From Amycolatopsis dendrobii (GTDB lineage Bacteria; Actinomycetota; Actinomycetes; Mycobacteriales; Pseudonocardiaceae): a stretch of DNA of 64,000 bases. A program made the position numbers and the translations under genes. Location of the stretch: positions 361,114-425,113 of the forward strand of contig NZ_JACGZW010000011.1 in the NCBI RefSeq assembly GCF_014145675.1, written 5' to 3'. This document shows, one piece after another, positions 17,073 through 25,014 of the stretch (positions are counted from its first letter, which is position 1; every line of letters begins with the position of its first letter). The notes beneath the pieces were generated by a model. It was not told where the DNA came from. It made no database searches and worked only from the letters and a program-made list of their open reading frames with translations.

Positions 17073-18410
17073 TCAGGAGACCGCCGACACGACCCCAGCC
17101 AGCCGGTCCGCCGCCGCCTGGGCGGTGGAATGGGCCGGGGCTTCGACCATCACCCGCACCAGTTGCTCGGTCCCCGACGGGCGCAGCAGGACGCGGCCTT
17201 CCTCGCCGAGTTCGGCTTCGACCTCGCCGACCGCGTCGCGGACCTCGGCCGAGCCCGCTACCGCCGCTTTGTCCGCGACCGGGACGTTGACCAGGACCTG
17301 TGGCAGCCGGTTCATCACCGCGGCCAGTTCGGCCAGCGGTTTGCCGGTGGCGGCCATCCGGGCCATCAGCCGCATCGCGGTCAGCAGGCCGTCGCCGGTC
17401 GTGGCGTGGGCGGGGAGCACCACGTGGCCGGACTGTTCGCCGCCCAGGGCCAGGCCCGAGGCGCGCAACTCCTCCAGCACGTAGCGGTCGCCCACCGCGG
17501 TCGTGACGACCGTGATGCCGTGGGCCTTCATCGCCAGGTGCAGGCCGAGGTTGCTCATCACGGTCGCGACCAGGGTGTCCTTCACCAGCGCGCCTTCTTC
17601 GGCCAGCGCCAGCGCCAGGACGGCCATGATCTGGTCGCCGTCCACCAGTTCGCCAGCGGCATCGACAGCGACACAGCGGTCGGCGTCTCCGTCGTGGCCG
17701 ATGCCGAGGTCGGCACCGTGTTCGACGACTGCCGCGCGCAGCAGGTCGGGGTGGTTCGAGCCACAGCTGTCGTTGATGTTGATGCCGTCCGGCTCCGCGT
17801 GCAGGGCCACGACCTCGGCGCCGGCCCGGCGGTACGCCTCCGGCGCGGCCGCGGACGACGCGCCGTTCGCGCAGTCCACCACGACCTTCAGGCCGGTCAG
17901 CGGATGCGGCGTCGCGGCGACCAGGTGCTCGATGTACTTGTCGAGCGCGTCGGGGACGTCGGTGACGCGGCCGACGCCGTCGCCGGTCGGGCGGGTGACG
18001 CCGGTCGCGTCGAGGCCGGATTCGATCTCGTCCTCGATGCTGTCCGGCAGTTTGTGCCCGCCCGCGGCGAAGAGCTTGATGCCGTTGTCCGGCATGGGGT
18101 TGTGCGAGGCGGAGATCATCACGCCGAGGTCCGCCTCCAGCGCACCGACGAGGTACGCGACGGCGGGCGTCGGGAGGACGCCGAGCCGCAGGACGTCCGC
18201 ACCGGCCGACGCGAGGCCCGCCACGACGGCGGCCTCCAGCATCTCGCCGCTGGCACGCGGGTCACGGCCGACCACGGCCACCGGACGGTGCGAACGGTCA
18301 TGGGCCGCCAGCACCCGGGCGGCGCTCGCCGCGACCGACAGGGCCAGCTCCGGGGACAGGTCGGCATTGGCCAGACCGCGTACCCCGTCGGTGCCGAACA
18401 GTCGAGCCAT
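17073..18410 (-). CDS. glmM: Phosphoglucosamine mutase
   Basis: 445 aa, the family's usual length. It converts glucosamine 6-phosphate to glucosamine 1-phosphate. The ATG at 18410 follows AAGGAGGTCGAG, which decides the start over an upstream in-frame site. Features are the N-terminal RLFGTDGVRG, the phosphoserine loop ISASHNPMPDNGIK near residue 100, the metal loop GHDGDADRC and the sugar-binding GGEQSGH. It lies downstream of rplM-rpsI on the same strand, as mrsA does in M. tuberculosis. The hairpin at 18558-18592 separates it from rpsI. Confidence 0.97.
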   Translation of the reverse strand: MARLFGTDGVRGLANADLSPELALSVAASAARVLAAHDRSHRPVAVVGRDPRASGEMLEAAVVAGLASAGADVLRLGVLPTPAVAYLVGALEADLGVMISASHNPMPDNGIKLFAAGGHKLPDSIEDEIESGLDATGVTRPTGDGVGRVTDVPDALDKYIEHLVAATPHPLTGLKVVVDCANGASSAAAPEAYRRAGAEVVALHAEPDGININDSCGSNHPDLLRAAVVEHGADLGIGHDGDADRCVAVDAAGELVDGDQIMAVLALALAEEGALVKDTLVATVMSNLGLHLAMKAHGITVVTTAVGDRYVLEELRASGLALGGEQSGHVVLPAHATTGDGLLTAMRLMARMAATGKPLAELAAVMNRLPQVLVNVPVADKAAVAGSAEVRDAVGEVEAELGEEGRVLLRPSGTEQLVRVMVEAPAHSTAQAAADRLAGVVSAVS

Positions 18411-18557
18411 CTCGACCTCCTTGTCTTGATTCACCAGCCTCGGGGCGCGCCCGGCCTCGACAAACCTAGCGCCGGGCCCGGCGGGGGTGATCCCCTGCCC
18501 TACCCCAAGACAGTCGTGCCAGTGGCGAAGAACGCATCATCAGGCCCGGAAAACGCC

Positions 18558-18592
18558 GGAAGCGCCCATCCGATGGACGGATGGGCGCTTCC
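18558..18592. terminator. Strong hairpin after rpsI
   Basis: A perfect 15-bp stem (18558-18572 with 18578-18592) has the 5-nt loop ATGGA. It lies 22 bp past the rpsI stop and before glmM. No T-run follows, so it may slow or partly stop transcription, or protect the rplM-rpsI mRNA end. Confidence 0.7.
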
Positions 18593-18614
18593 AGGGTTGC
18601 GCCAGGCGCGGAAA

Positions 18615-19118
18615 TCAGCGCTTGGAGTACTGCGGAGCCTTGCGGGCCTTCTTGAGGCCGTACTTCTTCCGCTCCGTGGCGCGCGCATCACGGGTCAGGA
18701 AGCCGGCCTTCTTGAGGGCCGGGCGGTCGTCGGCGTCGACCTCGACCAGCGCACGGGCGATGGCGAGACGCAGCGCGCCCGCCTGGCCCGAGATCCCGCC
18801 GCCCTTGAGGTTGGCGAAGATGTCGAAGGAGTCCGGCTTCTCGACGGTCACCAGCGGCTCGCGGATGAGCTGCTGGTGCACCTTGTTCGGGAAGTACTGC
18901 TCGAGCGACTTGCCGTTGAGCTTGAACTCACCGGTACCCGGCACGACGCGGACGCGGACCACGGCCTCCTTGCGGCGGCCGACCGTCTGCGCGTTGCCAC
19001 CGGCGGCACGCGACGGGCGCGGGGCGGCGGCGGACTCGCTGGTCGCCACGGCCTCGGCGGGGGTCTCGGTCGAAGCGACGACCTCGGTCTCGGTGCTGGT
19101 CAACTGTTCCTCACTCAC
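18615..19118 (-). CDS. rpsI: 30S ribosomal protein S9
   Basis: 167 aa. The S9 core starts near residue 40 (GRRKEAVVRVRVVPGTG) and keeps the GGGISGQAGA segment and the C-terminal KKARKAPQYSKR tail, which reaches the P-site tRNA. An Ala/Thr/Glu-rich N-terminal extension of about 40 residues is typical of high-GC actinobacteria. The GTG start overlaps the rplM stop (GTGA), so translation is coupled. Confidence 0.98.
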   Translation of the reverse strand: MSEEQLTSTETEVVASTETPAEAVATSESAAAPRPSRAAGGNAQTVGRRKEAVVRVRVVPGTGEFKLNGKSLEQYFPNKVHQQLIREPLVTVEKPDSFDIFANLKGGGISGQAGALRLAIARALVEVDADDRPALKKAGFLTRDARATERKKYGLKKARKAPQYSKR

Positions 19119-19567
19119 TGCGCGACCTGCGCGATCTTGGTGATCTCGCGCGCCTGCGGCTGCTGCGCGGCGTGCGGGTGCTGCGGGCCGGCGTACACCT
19201 TCAGCTTCTTGGCCATGGCGCGGCCGAGCTTGTTCTTCGGCAGCATGCCCTTGACCACCTTCTCCACGAGGTGCTCGGGCTTGGTGTCGAGCAGCTCGCC
19301 GAAGGAGCGCTTCCGCAGACCGCCGGGGTAACCGCTGTGCCGGTACGCGAACTTCTGCTCGCGCTTGTTACCGGTGAGAGCGACCTTCTCGGCGTTGACG
19401 ATGATGACGAAGTCACCGGTGTCCACGTGCGGGGCGTAGGTCGGCTTGTGCTTGCCGCGCAGCAGCGTGGCGACCTCGGTCGCGAGCCGTCCGAGCACGA
19501 CATCCTCGGCGTCGATCACGTGCCAGGCACGAGTGACGTCGCCGGGCTTGGGGCTGTACGTGGGCAA
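19115..19567 (-). CDS. rplM: 50S ribosomal protein L13
   Basis: 150 aa from a TTG preceded by GAGGTAG. L13 is an early 23S rRNA assembly protein. Conserved segments are WHVIDAEDVVLGRLATEVA, the GDFVIIVNAEK core and KGMLPKNKLGR. It is first of the rplM-rpsI pair. The leader on the minus strand carries GGGTATCTT, also seen upstream of rpsL, as a possible -10 region. Confidence 0.98.
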   Translation of the reverse strand: MPTYSPKPGDVTRAWHVIDAEDVVLGRLATEVATLLRGKHKPTYAPHVDTGDFVIIVNAEKVALTGNKREQKFAYRHSGYPGGLRKRSFGELLDTKPEHLVEKVVKGMLPKNKLGRAMAKKLKVYAGPQHPHAAQQPQAREITKIAQVAQ

Positions 19568-19819
19568 GGGTCTACCTCGTCGTCATTGCGTGTGGGTAAT
19601 GTGCGGGCCGAGCGCTGACGCGCCGCAACGCACAACGACATATGAAGATACCCCTGTGGTCCCGCCTGTTGTGCAGCGGGGGTGCGAAGACGCCTCGTCG
19701 GCCGGTCACAGCGTACCCGACCGGTTCCCGGAACCACCACGCCGCCGCGCGGGTCGTAGCAGGATGAGACGATTCCGACGCGCGGCCGCGCGAGCACGAC
19801 GAGCATCTGGGGACAGCAG

Positions 19820-20725
19820 TTGAAGACACGAGCGAGGACGACCCGACCCGCACGGACGGTGTGCGCCGCCGTCGCTGTGCTGGCACTCGCGACGGCCTGC
19901 GGGCAGGCCCGCGCCGGAACCGCGCTGCCCGACGGCGACCAGGCCGCCGCGTACGTCGGCGCGAAGTTCGAGAAGGCCATGTCGAAGCTCGCGGACACGA
20001 TCGTCGAGCCGCGCAATGTGACCAACTCCGCTGACCGGTACTTCAAGTTCGACGACAAGTACCTGCACAACATCGTCACCTCCGCGCGCACCGGCAGCCC
20101 GGAAAGCCGCATCGTGCACAACCGGTCGCAGAAGAACCCCAACGAGTTCCTCGACTCGTTCACCCCGGCCGACGGCGCCGTCGAGTACCTCTACCTCGGC
20201 CCGGCCTACAAAACGCTCGCGCCGACGCCGTGGGTCTCGATGCCCAAGCCGGAGGCCGGGCTCGTCCAGCCGTGCGCGTGGGGCGGGGTGCAGATCGCGT
20301 GCAAGATGGGCGACGCGGTCGACAGCGCGTACAAGGCGGACAAGAAAGCGCTGCGCGGCGCGAAGAGCTCCGCGGACGGCACCGAGCAGCTGACCGTGAA
20401 CGTGCCGTTCCCGATCTTCCTCGACCGGCGCGTCGAACTGCTCCCGGACAAGGTGCTCAACCAGGTCGGGCCGGAACTGCGCAAGGCCGTCGTGCCGAGC
20501 ACGATCACGCTCAAGCCGGACGGTTCGCTCGCCGCGTTCACCATGGGAGCCAAGTTCGAGGGCGACGGGCACAAGGTCGAACTGCGCTACGAGTTCAAGT
20601 TCACCGGAGAGGCCACCTCCTCGGACCTGCCGACGGTGCCGGACGCCTCGCAGGTCACCGTCCTCGCGGACGACGCGGCCAAACAGGACTTCTACCGCAG
20701 GCTCGGCGAACTGCAGGGGCGCTGA
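19820..20725 (+). CDS. Predicted lipoprotein, unknown function
   Basis: 301 aa from a TTG. The Arg-rich n-region, the VCAAVAVLALATAC core and the lipobox-like ATAC predict a lipoprotein with the lipidated cysteine near residue 27. The mature part is soluble and mixed alpha/beta (QAAAYVGAKFEKAMSKLADT, FPIFLDRRVELLP). I do not recognise a family. It diverges from rplM and precedes the DUF4333 gene by 52 bp. The start is uncertain: GTG at 19859 would remove the basic n-region, so TTG is preferred. Confidence 0.75.
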   Translation: MKTRARTTRPARTVCAAVAVLALATACGQARAGTALPDGDQAAAYVGAKFEKAMSKLADTIVEPRNVTNSADRYFKFDDKYLHNIVTSARTGSPESRIVHNRSQKNPNEFLDSFTPADGAVEYLYLGPAYKTLAPTPWVSMPKPEAGLVQPCAWGGVQIACKMGDAVDSAYKADKKALRGAKSSADGTEQLTVNVPFPIFLDRRVELLPDKVLNQVGPELRKAVVPSTITLKPDGSLAAFTMGAKFEGDGHKVELRYEFKFTGEATSSDLPTVPDASQVTVLADDAAKQDFYRRLGELQGR

Positions 20726-20777
20726 TGCGCGCCGTTGCGCCGACCCCCGCGCCGACCGACCTCCGAGGTGAGCACCG

Positions 20778-21467
20778 ATGACCCAGCCTCCCGACCAGCA
20801 CCCGCAAGGGCAGCCGCAGTGGTGGCAGCCGGGGACGAACACGCCGCAGCAGCAGCCGGGCTACCCGTCCGAAGCGGACAGCTCCGGCTGGCAGGGCGGC
20901 CAGTGGGCGCAACCTCCGGCGCAGCAACAGTTTCCGCGGGCTCAGCATCCACCGGCGCAGTATCCGCAGCAGGGTTACCCGGCCCAGCCCTACGGTCAGC
21001 CGCAGAGCCAGCCGACGCCCGCGCCGTACGGCGGCCCCGGCCAGGCGCCCAGTCAGCCGACCCCAGTACAGCCGGGAAACCCTTACGGCGGTGGGTTCCA
21101 GCCGTCCGAGTACGGCGGTCTTGGCGCGTTTTCCTCAGCCAAGCCAGGGAAACCGCGGTCGAAGAAACCGTTCCTGATCGCCGGGGCTGTCGTGGTGGTG
21201 CTGGCTGCCGCGGCCGGGATCTCGTGGGCGACCGGAGTGTTCGCCGGGGACACGCTCGACCAGAAGTCGTTGCAGGAGGGCGTTTCCCGGGTTCTCAACG
21301 AGAACTACGGCGAGCCGGACGTGAAAAACGTCGCGTGCCCGTCGGGACAGACGATCGACAACGGCACCACCTTCGACTGCACCGTGCAGGTCGGCGGCCA
21401 GCCGAAGAAGGTGACCGTGCGGGTGCTCAACGACAAGCCGGAATATTCTGTCGGCGCACCGCACTGA
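20778..21467 (+). CDS. Single-pass membrane protein with C-terminal DUF4333 domain
   Basis: 229 aa from ATG. Residues 1-115 are Pro/Gln/Gly/Tyr-rich and cytoplasmic (repeated QPQ, PYGG). A helix at about 133-152 is followed by an external domain of 75 residues. That domain has the two cysteines in NVACPSGQ and TFDCTVQVGG, spaced as in DUF4333. Such proteins are common in mycolic-acid and related actinobacteria, and their function is unknown. It runs toward the convergent esx genes. Confidence 0.85.
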   Translation: MTQPPDQHPQGQPQWWQPGTNTPQQQPGYPSEADSSGWQGGQWAQPPAQQQFPRAQHPPAQYPQQGYPAQPYGQPQSQPTPAPYGGPGQAPSQPTPVQPGNPYGGGFQPSEYGGLGAFSSAKPGKPRSKKPFLIAGAVVVVLAAAAGISWATGVFAGDTLDQKSLQEGVSRVLNENYGEPDVKNVACPSGQTIDNGTTFDCTVQVGGQPKKVTVRVLNDKPEYSVGAPH

Positions 21468-21577
21468 TCACCGGAGTTTCAGCGGGGACGGCGGCCGTTC
21501 GCGCGCTTACCGGCTAGCCAGAATATTCCGTCGGTGCCCCGCGCTCCCCCCGAAAAGCCTCTCCAGAAAACGAAAAC

Positions 21578-21610
21578 GGCGGGCCGGCACCCGAAGGTGC
21601 CTGGCCCGCC
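21578..21610 (-). terminator. Intrinsic terminator after the esx pair
   Basis: GGCGGGCC-GGCACC pairs with GGTGCC-T-GGCCCGCC around a CGAA loop, with one bulged base. On the minus strand it is followed by GTTTTCGTTTTC, giving the T-rich tail of an intrinsic terminator for the eccC-to-esx unit. Confidence 0.85.
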
Positions 21611-21628
21611 GTGGTTTCGGAGCTTGGC

Positions 21629-21919
21629 TCAGAACAGGTTCTGCACCGAGCGGTCCGTCGCCTGGTAGCCGTCCGCGATCTGCGGCAGCACGGCGGCGAT
21701 CTGCGCCAGAAGCTGGGTGAACTCGTCGAACTTCTGGTCCCACTCGTTCTGCGCCTGGATGTACTGGTCCTTCGCTTCACCGGTCCAGCTGTGGGTCAGC
21801 GGGTTGAGGTCGCTCTTCAGGTTGTCGAAGAGGGTCTTCAGCTCGCCGCCGGTGGCGGTGCAGTCCTCAGCGGCGCGGTGGATGGTACCCGGATCAACAA
21901 CAATGCGGCCGTCAGGCAT
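21629..21919 (-). CDS. WXG100 family T7SS effector (EsxU/EsxT-like)
   Basis: 96 aa, standard for WXG100. Two helices flank the turn WTG (W45), and the C-terminus carries YQATD (Y85 to D89), matching the YxxxD/E export signal. It lies 64 bp after the second WXG100 gene, and together they would form the ESX heterodimer. Position downstream of eccC and the Hsp70-like gene matches esxT/esxU of mycobacterial ESX-4. The assignment of T versus U is not made. Confidence 0.92.
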   Translation of the reverse strand: MPDGRIVVDPGTIHRAAEDCTATGGELKTLFDNLKSDLNPLTHSWTGEAKDQYIQAQNEWDQKFDEFTQLLAQIAAVLPQIADGYQATDRSVQNLF

Positions 21920-21983
21920 GTCGAACTCCCGTCAGAAGAAAGAATGAAAGATGAAGGCGAATCTGGTACGGAAAAGAACTGGA

Positions 21984-22307
21984 TCAGCCGAGAACGCCGA
22001 AGCCCTTGTTGAGCGAGTTGATGTGCTCGTGCTGAGCCGCCTCGCTCTTGGCGTAGGTGGATCCCGCTTCCTGGAGCAGCTCACCAATGCGGTGCAGCGC
22101 GTCGTTCAGGCCGCGACCGCAGTCGTCAAAGCGGCGCATGACGTTGTCGAAGGCACGCTGGGCGTCGCCTTCCCAGCCCGCGCGGGTCGCTTCGATGTTG
22201 GAGCGCAGGTCGCTCAGGTTCTTGTTCATCCGGCTGGTCGCGTCGACGACGCGCCCTTCCGCCGCGGTGAATTCCTTCGGATCCCCAGTGAAACCGCCAG
22301 CAGCCAT
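21984..22307 (-). CDS. WXG100 family T7SS effector (EsxT/EsxU-like partner)
   Basis: 107 aa from ATG 22307, chosen because upstream in-frame sequence is Arg-rich and non-family-like and an AAGGGGG site lies just before it. Helix-turn-helix with WEG (W45) and a YAKSE signal (Y85 to E89) at the end of helix two. It is the first gene of the pair. Its partner has the same W45/Y85/89 spacing. Confidence 0.92.
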   Translation of the reverse strand: MAAGGFTGDPKEFTAAEGRVVDATSRMNKNLSDLRSNIEATRAGWEGDAQRAFDNVMRRFDDCGRGLNDALHRIGELLQEAGSTYAKSEAAQHEHINSLNKGFGVLG

Positions 22308-22548
22308 GGGAGCTACCCCCTTCGTCAGTGGTTGTGCGCGCCGGCTGGTGTTTCCGGCACTGCACCTACGACGAAGACATTGCCAGTTCGGTTCACACTT
22401 GTCGCGACTTCTTCGCAAGTAGTTGCTTGCGTGAACGCGCCATCGGGGAACCGCCCGGCAACGGCCGGGTTAACGGCTTACCGATGACCACGAAAAAACC
22501 TTGTCCACCAGCGTGGTTAGCACACGCACAGCCGGTTCCCGGGAATTT

Positions 22549-22908
22549 TCAGGAGCCCCGGCTCATGATTCGCGACTGCGAAAAGTCCTCGTCCTCTTCA
22601 CCCGTCCGTGTCTGTTCGGGCGAAATCTCGGGACGAACGGGAACCGGCTCGGGCGCCACGGGCTCGGCGGGCATCGGCAATCCGCGGGCCGCGCGGAACC
22701 GCCGGGCGGCCCCGCGCAACGCGGACGGCGCGGGTTCCGCGGCGCCGGAAAGCCGCCGCCTGCCGAACTCCTTCAGCAATTCCCGGTTTTCGCTGCGATG
22801 CCGTTCGCTGCGCGCGAGCGCGGTGCCCGCGACGCGGCGCGAGAAGGTGACGGCGTCCTGTCCCGCTCGGGTGAAGGCCGCCGGCGCGGATTCCGGTTCG
22901 GACGGCAC
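22549..22908 (-). CDS. Hypothetical protein of the ESX-4 locus
   Basis: 119 aa from a GTG at 22908. The ribosome site AAGGAG overlaps the stop codon of the Hsp70-like gene, so the start is well supported and translation coupled. The product is Arg/Ala-rich and helical in the middle (ERHRSENRELLKEFGRRRL). A Pro/Glu-rich segment and an acidic end follow (GEEDEDFSQS). There is no signal peptide and no family I recognise. It occupies the place between the Rv3446c-like gene and the esx pair. Confidence 0.7.
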   Translation of the reverse strand: MPSEPESAPAAFTRAGQDAVTFSRRVAGTALARSERHRSENRELLKEFGRRRLSGAAEPAPSALRGAARRFRAARGLPMPAEPVAPEPVPVRPEISPEQTRTGEEDEDFSQSRIMSRGS

Positions 22909-22922
22909 AGGCGCTCGCTCCT

Positions 22923-24974
22923 TCAGCTGGTGATCTTCAGCGTGCGCACCACTTGCTCGCACGCGGCGTCGACGCGCTGCTGCACCGCGGGTGATTGGTA
23001 CTGGCAGCCGACGTGCACGCGGATCCGCCCCTGCACGAGCACATACCAGCGGACGGTAATCCGTTCCGGTTTGCTCTCGACGTAGCCGATCACGTTCCGG
23101 CCACCGTAAGTCAGATCGGGGCTGAACGCAGTGTAGTTCGCGTTTCCGCTGACCCCGGACCGCAAAGCGTCGACGAGTTTCTGCCGGTCGGCCGTCGCGT
23201 CGTAGTCCATCACGAACTCCTGCGCGAGCACGAGATCGTTGCCTTTGTCGGCGTCCTGCGGATGCAGGATGACCTGCCGGTCGGCGACCTCGTCGGTGGT
23301 CTGGACCCAGTCGCTCGGCGCGACGAGGCTGAAGTCGTATTGGGAGAACGAACGGCCTTGTTCCGAGCTGTCCCCGCTGCTGACGAAGTACCCGACTCCG
23401 CCCGCGATCAGCGCCACGACCGCCACCGCCGCGGTGATCAACCACAGCCGACGGCGTTTCTTCGCCTTCCCGCCGGAGTCGCCCGGCGCGTCCGCGCTGG
23501 GAACGGCGAACGCCCCGTTCCCGGAACCGTTCTGCCCCAAGGAGTTCTTGCCCGGTCCGGTCTGCAATGGACTCGGACCGGCGGGCGCCGCGACGCCGAA
23601 CGGCGCGCTCTGCGGTCCCCTGGCCGGATCGGCGGACGAGAACCCGCGCGGCGGCAATGGCTGCGCCGGAGCGTTCCGCGGCGGCGCGTTCAGTGCGTTC
23701 GGCAAATTCGGCGCATTCGGCGCCGGAGGCGGACCGCGGCGGATCGGCGCGTCCCCGCGGACGATCTCGGTGCGGTGCTCGGATTGTCCCGGGATCGACG
23801 AACCGGGCAGCACGCCGGTGCGGTCCGGTTCCAGCAGCACCGCACGGAGCGCGCCGCGGGCCACGACCGTCTCCGGCTGGTCCAGGCTCGTCGGCACTAC
23901 GCCGGTGCGCTCGTGCACGAGCCGGGAGATCATCGGGATCCGGCTCGAACCGCCGACGAGGAAGATCGCCGCGAGCTGCTTCGGACGCAGGCCGGAATCC
24001 GCGATCGCGGCACTGGTCAGCTCGACCACCCGGCCGAGCGGAGCCCCGATCAGCCGTTCCAGGTCCACCCGCGTCACGTGCGCGTCCGCGAACGGCGGCG
24101 GCAACGGCACATCGGTGTACGTGTGCCGCGACAGCGTTTCCTTCGCGCCGCGGACGTCCTGGCGCAGCACCCGGCGCCGCCGGCGCTCAGCCAGCTCGCG
24201 GCCCTCGACGAGTTGCTGCCACGCCTGCGGATCGGTGCCGGACACCAGCGACCCGACGTGCTCCAGCAACGCCTGGTCGATGTCGGCCCCGCCGAAGCTC
24301 GGATCTCCTCGCGTGGCCAGCACCTGGAACCCGCCCCGCTGCGGCGGCGCACCCGGCACTCGGGCCGCGCGCGCGGCCTCCGGCGACCGCTGGACGACGC
24401 TGACGTCTACCGTGCCGCCGCCGAGATCGAGCACCGCCAGTGCGTCGCCAGGACGGCCGGAGAACTCGACCGTCCGACCGCCCGGCGAGACCTCCGGGGC
24501 GAAGGTGGCCGCGTGGTACACCGCCGCGGCCACCGGTTCCGGCACCAGCGCCACCTCGCGCGCCAGCCTGCCCGCGGCCTGGCGCAGCAGCCGGGTGCGG
24601 ATCGCGCCCCAGTCCGCCGGGTGGGTGAGCACCAGCAGATCCACCTCGACGTCGCCCGCGACGCGCCGCGCCTCGGCGACCGCCCGGTCCAGCACGGCGT
24701 GCACGACGTCGATGACCCGCAGCACCGAATCGCCGAGCAGCAGATCGCCCTCGTCGATCCGCCGCTTCGGATTCGGCTCGTACCGCGACGGGTCGACGGC
24801 AGCCTGCCGCTCGGCCTCCTGGCCGACGAACAGGGTGCCGTCGGACGCCGCGTACACCGCCGACGACATCAGCGGCTGCCCGTCGATCACCACGACCTGC
24901 GGCTCGCGGCCGTTGACCGACAAGACGACGCAGGTGCTCGAGGTCCCGAAGTCGACCGCGACCCGCACCGTCAC
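22923..24974 (-). CDS. Hsp70-like T7SS-associated membrane protein (Rv3446c type)
   Basis: 683 aa. Residues 1-370 are an actin/Hsp70-fold ATPase: VAVDFGTSSTCVVL (phosphate 1), AVLDLGGGTVDVSVV (phosphate 2) and IFLVGGSSRIPMISRLV (adenosine motif). No Hsp70 substrate domain follows. Instead come a Pro/Ala/Asn-rich linker (about 385-500), one transmembrane helix (about 508-530) and a 150-residue external domain with two cysteines. This is the layout of the type VII secretion-associated Rv3446c-like proteins next to eccC4. It starts 40 bp after eccC. A role in energising or gating ESX-4 is inference. Confidence 0.85.
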   Translation of the reverse strand: MTVRVAVDFGTSSTCVVLSVNGREPQVVVIDGQPLMSSAVYAASDGTLFVGQEAERQAAVDPSRYEPNPKRRIDEGDLLLGDSVLRVIDVVHAVLDRAVAEARRVAGDVEVDLLVLTHPADWGAIRTRLLRQAAGRLAREVALVPEPVAAAVYHAATFAPEVSPGGRTVEFSGRPGDALAVLDLGGGTVDVSVVQRSPEAARAARVPGAPPQRGGFQVLATRGDPSFGGADIDQALLEHVGSLVSGTDPQAWQQLVEGRELAERRRRRVLRQDVRGAKETLSRHTYTDVPLPPPFADAHVTRVDLERLIGAPLGRVVELTSAAIADSGLRPKQLAAIFLVGGSSRIPMISRLVHERTGVVPTSLDQPETVVARGALRAVLLEPDRTGVLPGSSIPGQSEHRTEIVRGDAPIRRGPPPAPNAPNLPNALNAPPRNAPAQPLPPRGFSSADPARGPQSAPFGVAAPAGPSPLQTGPGKNSLGQNGSGNGAFAVPSADAPGDSGGKAKKRRRLWLITAAVAVVALIAGGVGYFVSSGDSSEQGRSFSQYDFSLVAPSDWVQTTDEVADRQVILHPQDADKGNDLVLAQEFVMDYDATADRQKLVDALRSGVSGNANYTAFSPDLTYGGRNVIGYVESKPERITVRWYVLVQGRIRVHVGCQYQSPAVQQRVDAACEQVVRTLKITS

Positions 24975-25014
24975 CGGGCACCCCTTCCGTCAGCCGCGAC
25001 GGCTCCCCGGTCGG

